NCBI RefSeq assembly: GCF_001465595.2 | Contig: NZ_CP013481.2 | Coordinates: 930,001-994,000 of the forward strand | Length of the DNA: 64,000 nt | Direction of reading: 5' to 3' | Source of the DNA: Pandoraea apista | GTDB taxonomy: Bacteria; Pseudomonadota; Gammaproteobacteria; Burkholderiales; Burkholderiaceae | In this document: positions 25,411-34,661 of the stretch, piece by piece | Numbering within the stretch: position 1 is the stretch's first letter | Layout: each line of letters begins with the position of its first letter | The notes under the pieces: model-generated | Told to the model about the DNA's origin: nothing | Databases searched by the model: none | What the model saw: only the letters and a program-made list of their open reading frames with translations | Position numbers and translations under genes: made by a program

Positions 25411-26156
25411 GCGACCCCGCCGTCGCCGTCCAGCGCCAGCAGGTTCGCCAGCAGGGCCTGATCGCAGGCCTCATCACGCTGCCGTTCCGGCTGTTCGGGG
25501 TGTTGGCCGGTTCGCTGGTGCTGTGCATCGCGATCGAGTGCATCGGCATGCACTTCTTCTGGCCCGAGCAGGGCTGGCGCCATGCGCAGGGCATGCTGAA
25601 CTACGAGCTGTCGCAGGTCTCGGAGCATTTCACGCAAAGCGTGCTGGTGCAGGAGCCGGGGCGCAGCGCCCTCCAGCTCGTCGAGTGGGCCTACCAAGGA
25701 CTGTTCGTGAAAACGGGCCTGCTGGACTGGATACGCGACGCGGCGGCGCAATCGCGTGCCGGCGCGCGCAGCCAGGCGCAGGACTTCCGCTACTACATCG
25801 GTCAGCTCTACGTGCATGTCGAGAGCTACCTGATCGCCTCGGCGTACACAGTGCTGGTGTTCCTCGTGCGGCTGCTGGTGCTGGTCCTGACCTTGCCGCT
25901 GTTCCTGATGGCGGCCTTCACCGGCCTGGTGGACGGGCTCGTGCGCCGCGACGTGCGCGGCTTCGGCGCCGGCCGCGAATCGGGCTTCGTCTACCACCGG
26001 GCGAGAGCCAGCCTGATGCCGCTGGCGGTGCTGCCCTGGGTCACTTACCTCGCGCTGCCGGTCAGCGTGCATCCGCTGCTGATCCTGCTGCCCAGCGCGG
26101 CGCTGCTCGGCGTCGCGGTGTGCATCGCGTCGGCGACGTTCAAGAAGTATCTGTGA
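25407..26156 (+). CDS. TIGR03747 family ICE membrane protein
   Basis: 249-residue integral membrane protein with hydrophobic segments at about residues 22-45, 145-170 and 200-240. It always follows traD in this ICE class. The family role is unknown but it is probably part of, or an accessory to, the inner-membrane complex. In this element it is the last transfer gene before the CBASS cargo, and RAQPRD, normally close behind, is displaced by about 6.3 kb. Confidence 0.82.
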   Translation: MSDPAVAVQRQQVRQQGLIAGLITLPFRLFGVLAGSLVLCIAIECIGMHFFWPEQGWRHAQGMLNYELSQVSEHFTQSVLVQEPGRSALQLVEWAYQGLFVKTGLLDWIRDAAAQSRAGARSQAQDFRYYIGQLYVHVESYLIASAYTVLVFLVRLLVLVLTLPLFLMAAFTGLVDGLVRRDVRGFGAGRESGFVYHRARASLMPLAVLPWVTYLALPVSVHPLLILLPSAALLGVAVCIASATFKKYL

Positions 26157-26291
26157 AAGCGGTTCAAGATAATCTCCGTCTCACTCTTCATGGCGACTCA
26201 TCGACACCAAACATCTTTTGACCTTTGACACTGCATCCACCCTACATCTTCGAGGCCATGTGGCCACTCAGACACACGAACGCAAATGGCC

Positions 26292-27161
26292 TCAGCGGCG
26301 CCTGCTGCGTCCCGGCCACGGTAGCTGCCCAGTGAGTTCAGCCAAGCCACCGTCGTCCTCGACGCGTACACCGAAGCGGTTCACTTCGACCTCAGGTAAA
26401 TCGTCGCTGTCGAACCAGAGCAGCGAGGTCGTGGTGTCAGTACGTGCGTAGTGCCTGGAGAGTTCCCAGAGATCGAGGCCCTTTTCCCAGTTGTCGAACC
26501 AGATGTCTTGTGCAACCTCATCTGTGTCGGCAGCACTGCTGCCTGAAGAACGGAGACGGTGAGCCACAGAGCCGACAGGAATGGCAGACCTGGGAGATAT
26601 CCAAGCCCCAGCCTGTCGCAAACTGGTGGAGCGTGCCGCGTAGCGCACTGCACCGCGCTCCATGGTGACGAAGGCGCAAGGGATGTCGCTGAGGGAGGCG
26701 AACCGCGACGCAGCGGCGGGAAATGATGTGCTGAAAAGCGCCGCCATGCCCTGGATCAGCTCCAGCGAAGGTTCTTCCTTGGGCACAAGCGATAGCCATT
26801 GCTGATACGGCATCAGCAACTCGGCGGCGAAAGTGTCGCATGCGATTTCGTTCGGATGCCGCTTCGCATAGGACCAGGACGGCACCTCTTCGTGGCTCGA
26901 TTCCAGCGCAAGGACGATATGCGCAATTTCGTGGCAGATGGTGAAGCGTTGGCGTTCTTCTGTCTCCAGCGAATTCACCGTGATCACGTGCTTGCCATTC
27001 GGCTTGGTGATCGTGTAGCCGGACTCCCCCTCACTAAGCTCCTCTTTCTTGACTTTGGCGTTGGCCGCGACCACATAGGGCGTCAGGTCTTCTCGGATGC
27101 CGGACACATCAACCTTCGCAACAAAGGCCCGTGCTTTCTGTGTGACATCCGCTTCATCCAT
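26292..27161 (-). CDS. capP: ImmA/IrrE-type metallopeptidase, probable CBASS regulator CapP
   Basis: 289-residue protein with an HEXXH zinc-protease motif (HEIAH, residues 77-81) in the ImmA/IrrE fold and a C-terminal part (about 150-289) that may be a sensor. It starts 2 bp after the stop of an XRE repressor gene on the same strand, and the pair is divergent from a CBASS operon. This is the arrangement of the CapH-CapP module, in which CapP cleaves the CapH repressor after DNA damage and switches CBASS on. Assignment to CapP rests on domain content and position. Confidence 0.75.
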   Translation of the reverse strand: MDEADVTQKARAFVAKVDVSGIREDLTPYVVAANAKVKKEELSEGESGYTITKPNGKHVITVNSLETEERQRFTICHEIAHIVLALESSHEEVPSWSYAKRHPNEIACDTFAAELLMPYQQWLSLVPKEEPSLELIQGMAALFSTSFPAAASRFASLSDIPCAFVTMERGAVRYAARSTSLRQAGAWISPRSAIPVGSVAHRLRSSGSSAADTDEVAQDIWFDNWEKGLDLWELSRHYARTDTTTSLLWFDSDDLPEVEVNRFGVRVEDDGGLAELTGQLPWPGRSRRR

Positions 27162-27163
27162 AT

Positions 27164-27550
27164 TCAGTCATCCTCGTCCTCGAATGCTCGCTGTATCCGG
27201 GCGATCAGTGTCGCGGGATCGGGCCTTGTATTTCCACGATGCCTCACGCCTGCTGCAGCCGAAAAGATGCCGATGCTGATGGAAGGATCGTTCAGCACGA
27301 ATTCAACAAGGCGGGGATCGGCCTCCGCATGGTCGACAAGCCACATCACCAGCGCAGCATCTCTTTCACCTGGTTTGAGAACCTTCAGCAGCTTCTCGAC
27401 TAAGTCCACTGACGGATTTGTCTTTTCGCCGGACTCCAGCCGGTGGACATAGGCATGGTCCACCGAAGACAGTTGACCGATTTCGCGCAATGAGAGGGTT
27501 CTGCGCTCGCGTAGCGTCTTGAGGGCGACGCCCAGGCCTGTTTGTGACAT
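27164..27550 (-). CDS. capH: XRE family repressor, probable CBASS regulator CapH
   Basis: 128-residue protein with an N-terminal helix-turn-helix (about residues 8-60, 'LSLREIGQLSSVDHAYVHRLESGEKTNPS') and a C-terminal helical region that would carry the dimer interface and protease site. The start at 27550 is chosen for the AAGGA upstream. Longer frames to 27679 have no ribosome site. It faces away from the DUF2188-CapV operon across a 276-bp region with a clear inverted repeat, fitting repression of both directions. Confidence 0.75.
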   Translation of the reverse strand: MSQTGLGVALKTLRERRTLSLREIGQLSSVDHAYVHRLESGEKTNPSVDLVEKLLKVLKPGERDAALVMWLVDHAEADPRLVEFVLNDPSISIGIFSAAAGVRHRGNTRPDPATLIARIQRAFEDEDD

Positions 27551-27661
27551 CCGTTCCGTTCCTTGTGGCTGCGGCGGACAACGGTGTGTGTCCGGTCCGA
27601 AGCAGTTGCGTTCTGCGGCACCAAGCCCACCATTTGCAGCTTGGCACCAAGTCTGATACAT

Positions 27662-27681
27662 TGTTGTCCAGCCAGACAACA
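27662..27681. promoter_or_regulatory. Putative operator between capH and the CBASS operon
   Basis: TGTTGTC, six bases, GACAACA: a perfect 7-bp inverted repeat of the size bound by XRE dimers. A further GTTGTC is at 27729-27734. It lies in the divergent promoter region. Binding by the CapH-like protein is inferred. Confidence 0.5.
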
Positions 27682-27826
27682 GAAGTGAGTTCTACGACTG
27701 CAGCAAGTTGATTTGGCTTGACTCGCCCGTTGTCTGCAAGAGCAACGAATTTTGCTTCAACCGGTGGTCATTGGCAACCCGGCCGGCTGGCCGGGGTCTC
27801 GATGGTTCAACTTTAGGAAATTCGCC

Positions 27827-28051
27827 ATGACAGGCAAAAATCAGCATGTAGTTCCTCACCAGGACGGTTGGGCCGTCAAGGGTGCCGGCAATCAACGGGC
27901 AACCTCCGTGCACGATACGCAGCAGCAGGCCATTGACGCGGCGCGGGACATCGCACGCAACCAGCAGTCCGAACTGGTCATCCACCGTCCGGACGGTCGC
28001 ATCCGTGACAAGGACAGCCACGGTAACGACTCCTTCCCGCCGAAGGGCTGA
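27827..28051 (+). CDS. DUF2188 domain protein
   Basis: 74-residue protein matching DUF2188: an N-terminal 'HVVPHQDGWAVKGAGNQRAT' beta hairpin followed by the helix 'TQQQAIDAARDIARNQQSELVIHRPDGRI'. Such small domains are common in bacterial genomes and have no fixed function. Here the gene is 5 bp before the CapV start and shares its promoter, so it is the first gene of the CBASS operon. Whether it takes part in defence is unknown. The start at 27827 has AGGAAA upstream. Confidence 0.75.
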   Translation: MTGKNQHVVPHQDGWAVKGAGNQRATSVHDTQQQAIDAARDIARNQQSELVIHRPDGRIRDKDSHGNDSFPPKG

Positions 28052-28056
28052 GTGCC

Positions 28057-29058
28057 ATGATGGGCGTGCCCACCTACCATGTGCTCGCCCTATCTGGGGG
28101 CGGCTATCGCGGCTTGTACACAGCGACGGTTCTTGCCGAGCTTGAAGCCGTGCTAGGCCGCCCCATCGCTTCGCACTTCGACCTGATCTGCGGCACCTCT
28201 GCAGGCGGGATGCTGGCCTTGGGGCTGGCCGCGGAAATCCCCGCCATTGAACTCAAAGCCTTGTTCGAACGACAGGGCTCCCGCATCTTTGGTTGCCGAA
28301 GTCTCGCTCGGCGCCTTCTGGGCTTCTGGTTGACCGCCAAGCACGACTCCGCAGGGTTGCGGGGCGTGCTGACCGAGCGCTTTCAAGACGCCACGATCGG
28401 CAACTTGAAGCACCGCGTTCTCGTGCCAGCCGTCAACTACTCGACGGGGCGCGGCCAGTTCTTCAAAACGCCTCACCATCCCTCATTTGAGATGGACCAC
28501 CGCATGAGGATCGTGGATGTGGCGTTGGCGACCGCCGCTGCGCCCGTTTACTTTCCGCTAACGCGCAACGATCGTGGCGTCTTTGCGGATGGAGGACTGG
28601 TCGGCAATGCGCCAGGACTGTTCGGGCTGCACGAAGTCAATACGTTCCTCGCGCCGAAACAGAATGCACTGGTCCGGGTGCTGTCCATCGGCACGATGAC
28701 GATCGGTGCAACCGTCCGTGGCGGCGCCAGCCTCGACCGCGGATTCGGCAAGTGGCGCGGAGGGCTGTTCGATCTGGTGATCTCTGCCCAGGAGTCGTCG
28801 GTGGACTACATGCTGCGCCAGTCGTTGGGTAGCAACTACTTCCAGATCGACGACAAGGCCACGCCCGATCAAAGCAAGGACGTAAAGGCGCTGGACCGGG
28901 TTTCCATCGGCGCCACGAATACGCTGAAGGACCGCGGCAATCATGCAGCGCAGCGCGCGCTTGGCGACCCTCTTTTCCAACCGTTTCGAGCGCACCAGGC
29001 CGGCGCACCCACCTTCTATCACGGCCCCAACAAGAATGTGCCGGAGGCCGAATGCTGA
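28057..29058 (+). CDS. capV: CapV-type patatin-like phospholipase, CBASS effector
   Basis: 333-residue patatin-like phospholipase. The oxyanion-hole motif SGGGYRG is at residues 13-19, the nucleophile Ser48 is in GTSAG (46-50), and the catalytic Asp178 is in DGG (178-180), so the dyad is complete. In type II CBASS the enzyme is switched on by a cyclic dinucleotide, usually 3',3'-cGAMP, and degrades the inner membrane to kill the infected cell. No membrane segment is seen. It overlaps the nucleotidyltransferase gene by 7 bp and lies first in the core operon, as in the Vibrio cholerae capV-dncV system. Confidence 0.92.
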   Translation: MMGVPTYHVLALSGGGYRGLYTATVLAELEAVLGRPIASHFDLICGTSAGGMLALGLAAEIPAIELKALFERQGSRIFGCRSLARRLLGFWLTAKHDSAGLRGVLTERFQDATIGNLKHRVLVPAVNYSTGRGQFFKTPHHPSFEMDHRMRIVDVALATAAAPVYFPLTRNDRGVFADGGLVGNAPGLFGLHEVNTFLAPKQNALVRVLSIGTMTIGATVRGGASLDRGFGKWRGGLFDLVISAQESSVDYMLRQSLGSNYFQIDDKATPDQSKDVKALDRVSIGATNTLKDRGNHAAQRALGDPLFQPFRAHQAGAPTFYHGPNKNVPEAEC

Positions 29059-30194
29059 ACCTGAGCCCGCTTTTCTTTACCACCGTCGATGACGAATCCT
29101 GCATGCATGACGAGCTGGATCTGTCGCCCGAGCAACGAGCCTGGATCGCCAGCGCCCGAAATGATGTCAGGAACTGCCTTCGCACCGGAATTCCGCGCGT
29201 GCTGCGCGAACGCGGGTACACGGACGACGTGCCGCAGCCACGCTTCTTCACGCAAGGATCGTGGGCGTACAAGACCTTGAACGGCCCGGCACAACGGCCC
29301 CAGCAGGCGGATGTCGATGATGGTTGCTATCTGCCGTTGAGTTTTGTCTCGCAGACGAAGCGTCCCAGCAGGGCCACAACGGTGTTCTTTGCAGCTGCTG
29401 AAGAAGCCTTGAGGCTGTTGGTCGAGGAGAAGCACTGGAAGCTTGTCACCGACAAGCCGACATGCATCCGGATTGTCATTGCGGCCTATGCCCACATCGA
29501 CATTCCGTTGTACGCCATCCCCGACGAAGAATTCGTCACGCTCGCGAAAGCCTCGATGGAGCGATACGGCTATGACTCGCTGACGGAGGCGGTGAACATG
29601 GCAGAGCGGGATGCCTGGACGGCATTGCCCGCTGATAAAGTGCTCCTGGCTCACCGCGAGTGCAACTGGATGCCCTCCGACCCCAGGCCTGTGAAGGAAT
29701 GGTTTTTGGGCGAGGTGGAGGCCAAGGGCGAACAGTTCCGCCGCGTGATTCGCTACTTGAAGGCGTTTCGCGATTGGCGGTGGTCGAGCGGTGGACCGGC
29801 TTCGATTCTGTTGATGGCCGCTGCGGCTCCGCTATTCGAGAAGCGGGATCGGCGCGACGACCTGGCGTTGCTGGATGTCGTCGCGGCATTGCCGGCCCGG
29901 CTGCGCGCGGGGGTGAACAACCCCGTTGATGAGTCGGAGTCGCTTACTGCACGCCTTGGTAAAGAGGGCGTCGAAGAGGCTGCGAAAGCGTTCGAAGCAT
30001 TCGAAAAAGTGCTGCGCGGAGCCACCAACGCCGGCAGCCCTTCACAGGCCTGCGTCTGGATGCAAGGCGAATTCGGTCCGCGTTTTCCGAACGAGCCGGA
30101 CCGGGTCAAGGTGGTATCCGTTGTCGCCACCATTGCCGCAGCGCCGGCTACGGCTGGTCCGAGCGAATTGGTCGGGCGCACGAAGGCCGGATGA
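29052..30194 (+). CDS. dncV: DncV-like CD-NTase (cyclic dinucleotide synthase), CBASS
   Basis: 380-residue cGAS/DncV-like nucleotidyltransferase. The GS motif (69-70, 'QGSWAYKTL') and metal ligands D87, D89 (DVDDG) and D150 ('HIDIP') are all present. Several segments parallel V. cholerae DncV closely ('[10 protein letters not shown]', '[11 protein letters not shown]'), so a clade A enzyme making 3',3'-cGAMP is the best guess. The C-terminus ends in Gly, which suits conjugation by Cap2, known to prime CD-NTases through their C-terminal residue. Together with CapV this predicts a cGAMP-phospholipase pathway. Confidence 0.9.
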   Translation: MLNLSPLFFTTVDDESCMHDELDLSPEQRAWIASARNDVRNCLRTGIPRVLRERGYTDDVPQPRFFTQGSWAYKTLNGPAQRPQQADVDDGCYLPLSFVSQTKRPSRATTVFFAAAEEALRLLVEEKHWKLVTDKPTCIRIVIAAYAHIDIPLYAIPDEEFVTLAKASMERYGYDSLTEAVNMAERDAWTALPADKVLLAHRECNWMPSDPRPVKEWFLGEVEAKGEQFRRVIRYLKAFRDWRWSSGGPASILLMAAAAPLFEKRDRRDDLALLDVVAALPARLRAGVNNPVDESESLTARLGKEGVEEAAKAFEAFEKVLRGATNAGSPSQACVWMQGEFGPRFPNEPDRVKVVSVVATIAAAPATAGPSELVGRTKAG

Positions 30195-31819
30195 GCAGCG
30201 TCGCCGTGGTCTCCGATGTGGTCGAAGCCTTCAGGCTGCAAGGCTTCGAGTTTGTCGGCAAGACGGACGACGGCTGGTTCAAGCTGAGGGGGCCGTTGAT
30301 CCCGTGCGGCGCGGACGATGGCATTCCATGTGAGGTTCAGCTCGACCCTACCTTCTTCGACCTGCCTCGCATTCGGCTGCTCGAAATTCCGCCTGAACTG
30401 CCCAATGCAGTTCCTCATCTTGGCGCGGAGGGCGGCCTTTGCTATCTGGCCAAGGGAACTGTCGTGCTGGACATCTACGATCCTGTAGGGCAGTCCTTGG
30501 CGTGCCTGCAACGGGCGGCAGCGGTGCTCGGGCAGATCTTGAAGGGCGAGATGATCGAAGATCTCGCCGAAGAGTTCTTTGCCTACTGGAACGGCTGGCT
30601 TTGTTTTGTGGACATGCAAGGCGAAGATCTGGGGCGACAAAACTGTATCGTTGCGCAAGCCAATGGGAATCCACTCTGGTTCATCACCGACAACGAAGAT
30701 CGAACAACAAGAAAGTTGCATTCACTCGGCTACCAGGTCACTGATAAAACGGTGCTGACATACCGGGTCAAGACCACCGCGCAACCCCGCCCACTAACCA
30801 GCCACTGGCCCCCCGAAACGGTGGGGGACGTCTTGGCTTGGCAAAGCACCCTGGACCCACGGTGTCGGCGCAAGATTCACGAACGAATCAAGGAAGGGCA
30901 AAGCAAAAAAGCAAATGGCGTCCTGATCATCATCGAATCGCCACTGATGACCTACGGCTTTGCCGTGCTCTTTGACCACCAAGTGAGTCAAAAGACCAAG
31001 CTTGCTGATCGCAGGGATTCGAGTTTTGGGCTGAAGGTAATGCCCGTCTCAGTGATCAGGATCGATGACCGGTATCTGGCCCAGCGCAACATCCCCAAGT
31101 CGAAAACGTTGGCGGGGAAACGAATCGCACTTGTGGGTTGCGGCACGATCGGCGGATACCTCTCGGACATGCTGGTCAAGGCCGGGGCAGGATCATGCGG
31201 AGGGAAACTCACGCTGGTGGATTTTGATGGCCTCCTTCCACAGAACATCGGACGGCATCGGCTCGGCTTCCCGGACCTGTTGTCGAACAAGGCTGAGGCG
31301 ATGGCGAAGGAACTCAAGCGCTTGTCGCCAGGCGTCGAGGTTCATGCGCTCCCCGTGGACGTGAGACAGGCCCAACTGGGAAAGCTGGACCTACTCATCG
31401 ATGCCACCGGCGAAGAATCCCTCGGGCATTGGCTGTGCGGCCGCTACAGGGCTCCCACGCCCATGCTTTCTGTTTGGATCGAAGGGCCGGGAACGGCTGT
31501 GCGTGCGCTCCTGAGAACGAACGCATCGGGTGCGTGCTACCGATGCCTATGGCAGAGCCACAGAAGAGGCGAACTTCGCTCGACCATTGATGCTCTGCCT
31601 AACATCTTGGCAGGCCACGGGTGCGAGGGCTTGTATGTGCCATTTCCGGCTTCGGTGTCGGTGCAGGCAGCCAGCTTGGGTGCTGAGATGGCCCTTGATT
31701 GGGTCAAGGGCGTCCACTCTCCTGCATTGCGGACCCGGCTGATCGACCAGACCCATCATCCGGCCACGCCTGACTGCGATCCTCTGCGAGATCATGATTG
31801 CCCTCTATGCAATTCCTAG
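30191..31819 (+). CDS. cap2: Cap2, E2-E1 ubiquitin-transfer-like fusion, CBASS
   Basis: 542-residue fusion. The N-terminal E2-like domain (about 1-160) has a candidate catalytic Cys84 in 'GGLCY', after the HxxxxG pattern of this family. The C-terminal ThiF/E1 domain has the nucleotide-binding loop GCGTIGG (316-322), 'VDFD' (343-346) and the N352/R355 pair. A CxxC-type end ('CPLC') may bind zinc. In type II CBASS this protein joins the CD-NTase C-terminus to cell targets and raises its activity. It overlaps both neighbours (ATGA with the CD-NTase, 13 bp with Cap3). Confidence 0.9.
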   Translation: MSSVAVVSDVVEAFRLQGFEFVGKTDDGWFKLRGPLIPCGADDGIPCEVQLDPTFFDLPRIRLLEIPPELPNAVPHLGAEGGLCYLAKGTVVLDIYDPVGQSLACLQRAAAVLGQILKGEMIEDLAEEFFAYWNGWLCFVDMQGEDLGRQNCIVAQANGNPLWFITDNEDRTTRKLHSLGYQVTDKTVLTYRVKTTAQPRPLTSHWPPETVGDVLAWQSTLDPRCRRKIHERIKEGQSKKANGVLIIIESPLMTYGFAVLFDHQVSQKTKLADRRDSSFGLKVMPVSVIRIDDRYLAQRNIPKSKTLAGKRIALVGCGTIGGYLSDMLVKAGAGSCGGKLTLVDFDGLLPQNIGRHRLGFPDLLSNKAEAMAKELKRLSPGVEVHALPVDVRQAQLGKLDLLIDATGEESLGHWLCGRYRAPTPMLSVWIEGPGTAVRALLRTNASGACYRCLWQSHRRGELRSTIDALPNILAGHGCEGLYVPFPASVSVQAASLGAEMALDWVKGVHSPALRTRLIDQTHHPATPDCDPLRDHDCPLCNS

Positions 31820-32283
31820 GGTCCTGGGCAACTGGCGACAAGAGCAGGTTGCTGCATTTTTCGACCCAGACGCTGGAGACATTCAGTCAGCATATCCAGG
31901 CTAGTGATGCCGACTGCGAAGCGGGCGGACTCTTGCTTGGTTCTGTACATGGAGCCCATTTGCTCATTGAGCAGGCGACGGTTCCTACCGCGTGGGACAA
32001 GCGGTTTCGCTATCTGTTCGAGCGGATGCCGTTTGGTCATGAGGCTATTGCGTTGTCGCGATGGACGGCGAGTCAGGGAACTGTCCGCTATTTAGGCGAA
32101 TGGCATACCCACCCGGAAGACCATCCCCAGCCTTCTAGCCTTGACAGATCTGAATGGACTTTGTTGGCAGCGCAGCGTCGGGACAAGCGGCCAGTGCTCG
32201 CTGTCATCATCGGGCGTAGATCTCTGTATGCAGAGTTGGTGCCGAGATCAGGCGAAGGGTCGATATTCTTCCCCGTGGAGTAG
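31807..32283 (+). CDS. cap3: Cap3, JAB/JAMM deconjugating protease, CBASS
   Basis: 158-residue JAB/MPN protease with a complete zinc site: E38, H100 and H102 in 'EWHTHP', and D113 in 'SSLD'. In type II CBASS it removes the CD-NTase conjugates made by Cap2. The start at 31807 is preferred to the TTG at 31798. It overlaps the cap2 end by 13 bp and closes the operon. The next 205 bp (32284-32488) contain no gene. Confidence 0.9.
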   Translation: MQFLGSWATGDKSRLLHFSTQTLETFSQHIQASDADCEAGGLLLGSVHGAHLLIEQATVPTAWDKRFRYLFERMPFGHEAIALSRWTASQGTVRYLGEWHTHPEDHPQPSSLDRSEWTLLAAQRRDKRPVLAVIIGRRSLYAELVPRSGEGSIFFPVE

Positions 32284-32488
32284 AGCACTAGCGCAACAAC
32301 CATCATCGTCTTGACTTGCACCTCCACTCAGACGGTAGTGCATTAAAGACGACGTCATCGGGGAAATTCCTTCCTCTGCAGCGGAGTTTGCCGCGGAAAG
32401 CGGTGGCTGGCCGGTTCCGATTGATTGCGGCGCCGGAAGACCGGCCGTTTGAGCATCGAGCCATCCGCATCCCTCGGAGAACGGCTCG

Positions 32489-32896
32489 ATGGAAACCACT
32501 CGCAATCCCGCGCAGGTTCGGCGCTTCGCCGTCGAGGCACCCTGGGCCGTGCGTGTTGCCGCGCTGCTGCTTGCCGCTGCCGGATTGCAGCCCGCCATCG
32601 CCGCTGACGCCTCCGACAACGCTGCGGAGCGCGAGATGCTCGCCGCGGTAACGCGCCAGCTCGAACTGCTGGACCGCCTCGCCGAGCACGCCGCCACCAC
32701 CGCGCCGCAGGAGCGCGCCCGCTACCACTTCGACTACGCGCGGCTGCGCGCCGACCTGGAGCGCGTGCGCACCGGCGTGCGCGACTACCTCGTTCCGCAA
32801 CGCGCCCAGCCGCGTGATCCCGTGCCGCTGGCCGGTGACTACACGCGCAGTAACGCGGCGCCTGCGACGTCGCCCAAGGAGGCGCCGTCGTCATGA
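32489..32896 (+). CDS. RAQPRD family ICE protein (TIGR01690)
   Basis: 135-residue exported protein. A signal segment lies around residues 15-37 (a long N-terminal region before it), and the family signature 'RAQPRDP' is visible near residue 110, after an Arg-rich helix ('YARLRADLERVRTGVRDYL'). It marks the restart of the transfer operon after the CBASS insertion. The next gene overlaps by 4 bp. The role in pilus or channel assembly is unknown. Confidence 0.85.
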   Translation: METTRNPAQVRRFAVEAPWAVRVAALLLAAAGLQPAIAADASDNAAEREMLAAVTRQLELLDRLAEHAATTAPQERARYHFDYARLRADLERVRTGVRDYLVPQRAQPRDPVPLAGDYTRSNAAPATSPKEAPSS

Positions 32897-33132
32897 CGCC
32901 TTCCGCCGATCAGGTCGCCGCCTTCACGGCCAACGGCGGCTTCGCGCCCGGGGCCGTCTCCACCGTCGTGCTCGGCTTCGTCTTCGCCATCCTGCTGCTG
33001 TGGGGCGTGTGGGCGATGCGCACTGCCTATGTCGGCTGGGCCGAGCACCACCTGACCCAACGCCAGTTCCTCGGCGTCATCGTGCGCTTCGTCGCGATGT
33101 ACCTGGTGCTGGGCTTTTTCCTCCTGTCCTGA
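32893..33132 (+). CDS. TIGR03758 family ICE membrane protein
   Basis: 79-residue protein with two membrane segments (about residues 22-42 and 55-78) joined by a short charged loop. It is constant at this position in MPF-G systems. The size suggests a small inner-membrane subunit or pilin-related protein. It overlaps RAQPRD by 4 bp. Confidence 0.82.
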   Translation: MTPSADQVAAFTANGGFAPGAVSTVVLGFVFAILLLWGVWAMRTAYVGWAEHHLTQRQFLGVIVRFVAMYLVLGFFLLS

Positions 33133-33153
33133 CCCCATGAAAGGTACTTCGCC

Positions 33154-33531
33154 ATGAACGCTCCCGCTACTTCTCGCCGTCCCACGTCGCGGCCCGCCGC
33201 GCGCATCGCCGCGCTGCTGATCCCGCTGGGCATCGCCGCCACGCCGCTGCCGTCGTTCGCCGACCTTCCCACGCTGGAAGACCCGTCGCGCGGCACCGGC
33301 AGCGGCATCATGCAGACGCTGCAAAACTACGGCTACGACATCGTGCTGCTGATCGCGCTGCTCGTCGTCGCCTCGATGTTCGTCGGCGTCTGCTACCACG
33401 CCTACACGCGCTACGCCGAGATCCACACCGGCCGCGCAACGTGGGGGCAGTTCGGGTTGACCGTCGCGGTGGGCGCGATCCTGCTGGTCGTCGGCATCTG
33501 GCTGCTGACCAAGGCTACCGGCGTCCTGTAA
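33154..33531 (+). CDS. TIGR03745 family ICE membrane protein
   Basis: 125-residue protein with a signal-like N-terminus (about 1-35, cut near 'SFA-DL') and two membrane segments (about 65-85 and 100-120). The arrangement resembles VirB2/TrbC-type pilins: short, signal peptide, two hydrophobic helices. A pilin role is therefore an inference. Clear ribosome site AAAGGT. Confidence 0.82.
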   Translation: MNAPATSRRPTSRPAARIAALLIPLGIAATPLPSFADLPTLEDPSRGTGSGIMQTLQNYGYDIVLLIALLVVASMFVGVCYHAYTRYAEIHTGRATWGQFGLTVAVGAILLVVGIWLLTKATGVL

Positions 33532-33543
33532 GGCCCGGCAACG

Positions 33544-33972
33544 ATGGCCGGCGCCCTGGAGAGTCCGTCGCGCGACGGGCTCGTGACCTTCCTGCCGCAC
33601 CGCCTCAACCGCCACCCGGTGGTCGTGCGCGGGCTCACGGCCGACGAGCTGTGGGTCTGCGCCGGGCTGTCCGGCGCGGCCGGTCTCGTGGCCGGCGTAC
33701 CGCTGGCCTGGCTGACGCACAGCATCGCGATGGTGCCCACGCTGATCGTCGCCGGCATCGGTGTCGGTGTCTTCGTGGGCGGCGGCCTGCTGCGGCGGTG
33801 GAAGCGCGGCCGGCCCGACACCTGGCTGTACCGCCAGCTCCAGTGGCGCCTCGCGCTGCGCTACCCCGCGCTGGCTGCGCATGCGGGCGGGGGCCAGCTC
33901 ATCACCCGGTCGGGCTGGTGGTCCACGCGGCGCCTGCGGCCCGATCCGTCCCTGCGTCGAGGTAGACCATGA
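33544..33972 (+). CDS. TIGR03750 family conjugal transfer protein
   Basis: 142-residue protein with two membrane segments (about residues 38-58 and 63-85) after an N-terminal 'FLPHRLNRHPVVVRGLTADELW' region. It resembles TraL/VirB3-type proteins by size and layout. It ends in an Arg-rich tail and overlaps the next gene by 4 bp. Confidence 0.82.
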   Translation: MAGALESPSRDGLVTFLPHRLNRHPVVVRGLTADELWVCAGLSGAAGLVAGVPLAWLTHSIAMVPTLIVAGIGVGVFVGGGLLRRWKRGRPDTWLYRQLQWRLALRYPALAAHAGGGQLITRSGWWSTRRLRPDPSLRRGRP

Positions 33973-34661
33973 GCCGATTCAAGAACGAGGTCGCGCACCT
34001 GCAGGCGCATGTGAAGACCTTGCGCCTGGCTGGCGCCGCACTGTTCGTCGTGGCGCTGCTGCTCGGCTTCGGCTGGTGGAGCGCACCCAAGAGCCTGACC
34101 ATCCACGTGCCACCCGACCTGCGCTCGGGCAGCACGCGCAAGTGGTGGGACGTGCCGCCGGAGAGCGTCTACGCCTTCACCTTCTACATTTGGCAGCAGG
34201 CCCAGCGCTGGCCGACCAATGGCGAGCAGGACTACCCGCGCAACCTGCATGCACTGTCTGCGTACTTCACGCCGAGCTGCCGTGCCTTCCTGCAGCAGGA
34301 CTACGAATTCCGGCGCAGCAACGGCGAGCTACGCCAGCGCGTGCGCGGCATCTACGAGATTCCCGGCCGCGGCTACGGCGACGAGCCGGCCATGCGCGTG
34401 CGCACCGTGTCGGCCAACAACTGGATCGTCACGCTGGACGTGAGCGCCGACGAGTACCTGGGCGCCGAGCAGGTCAAGCGCGCGCTCGTGCGCTATGCAC
34501 TCAAGGTTGTGCGCATGGACGTGGACCCCGAGCGCAACCCCTTCGGCCTGGCGCTGGACTGCCATGCACGCGCGCCGGAGCGCATCGAGACCCCGCCGCC
34601 TGCGGCGCCGCCCGGCCGGGCCGCAAGCGCCGGCTCCAACTTGCAGGGAGACACCCCATGA
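33969..34661 (+). CDS. PFL_4703 family ICE protein (TIGR03746)
   Basis: 230-residue bitopic membrane protein: one N-terminal membrane segment (about 20-40) and a periplasmic domain (about 45-200), the layout of TraE/VirB5- or VirB8-type channel parts. The C-terminal 30 residues are Pro/Ala-rich. Start and stop overlap both neighbours by 4 bp. Confidence 0.82.
   Translation: MSRFKNEVAHLQAHVKTLRLAGAALFVVALLLGFGWWSAPKSLTIHVPPDLRSGSTRKWWDVPPESVYAFTFYIWQQAQRWPTNGEQDYPRNLHALSAYFTPSCRAFLQQDYEFRRSNGELRQRVRGIYEIPGRGYGDEPAMRVRTVSANNWIVTLDVSADEYLGAEQVKRALVRYALKVVRMDVDPERNPFGLALDCHARAPERIETPPPAAPPGRAASAGSNLQGDTP

Noticed and set aside
26218..26680. Short + strand frames between TIGR03747 and the metallopeptidase
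   Set aside because: They overlap the metallopeptidase gene antisense or have no start site or family pattern.
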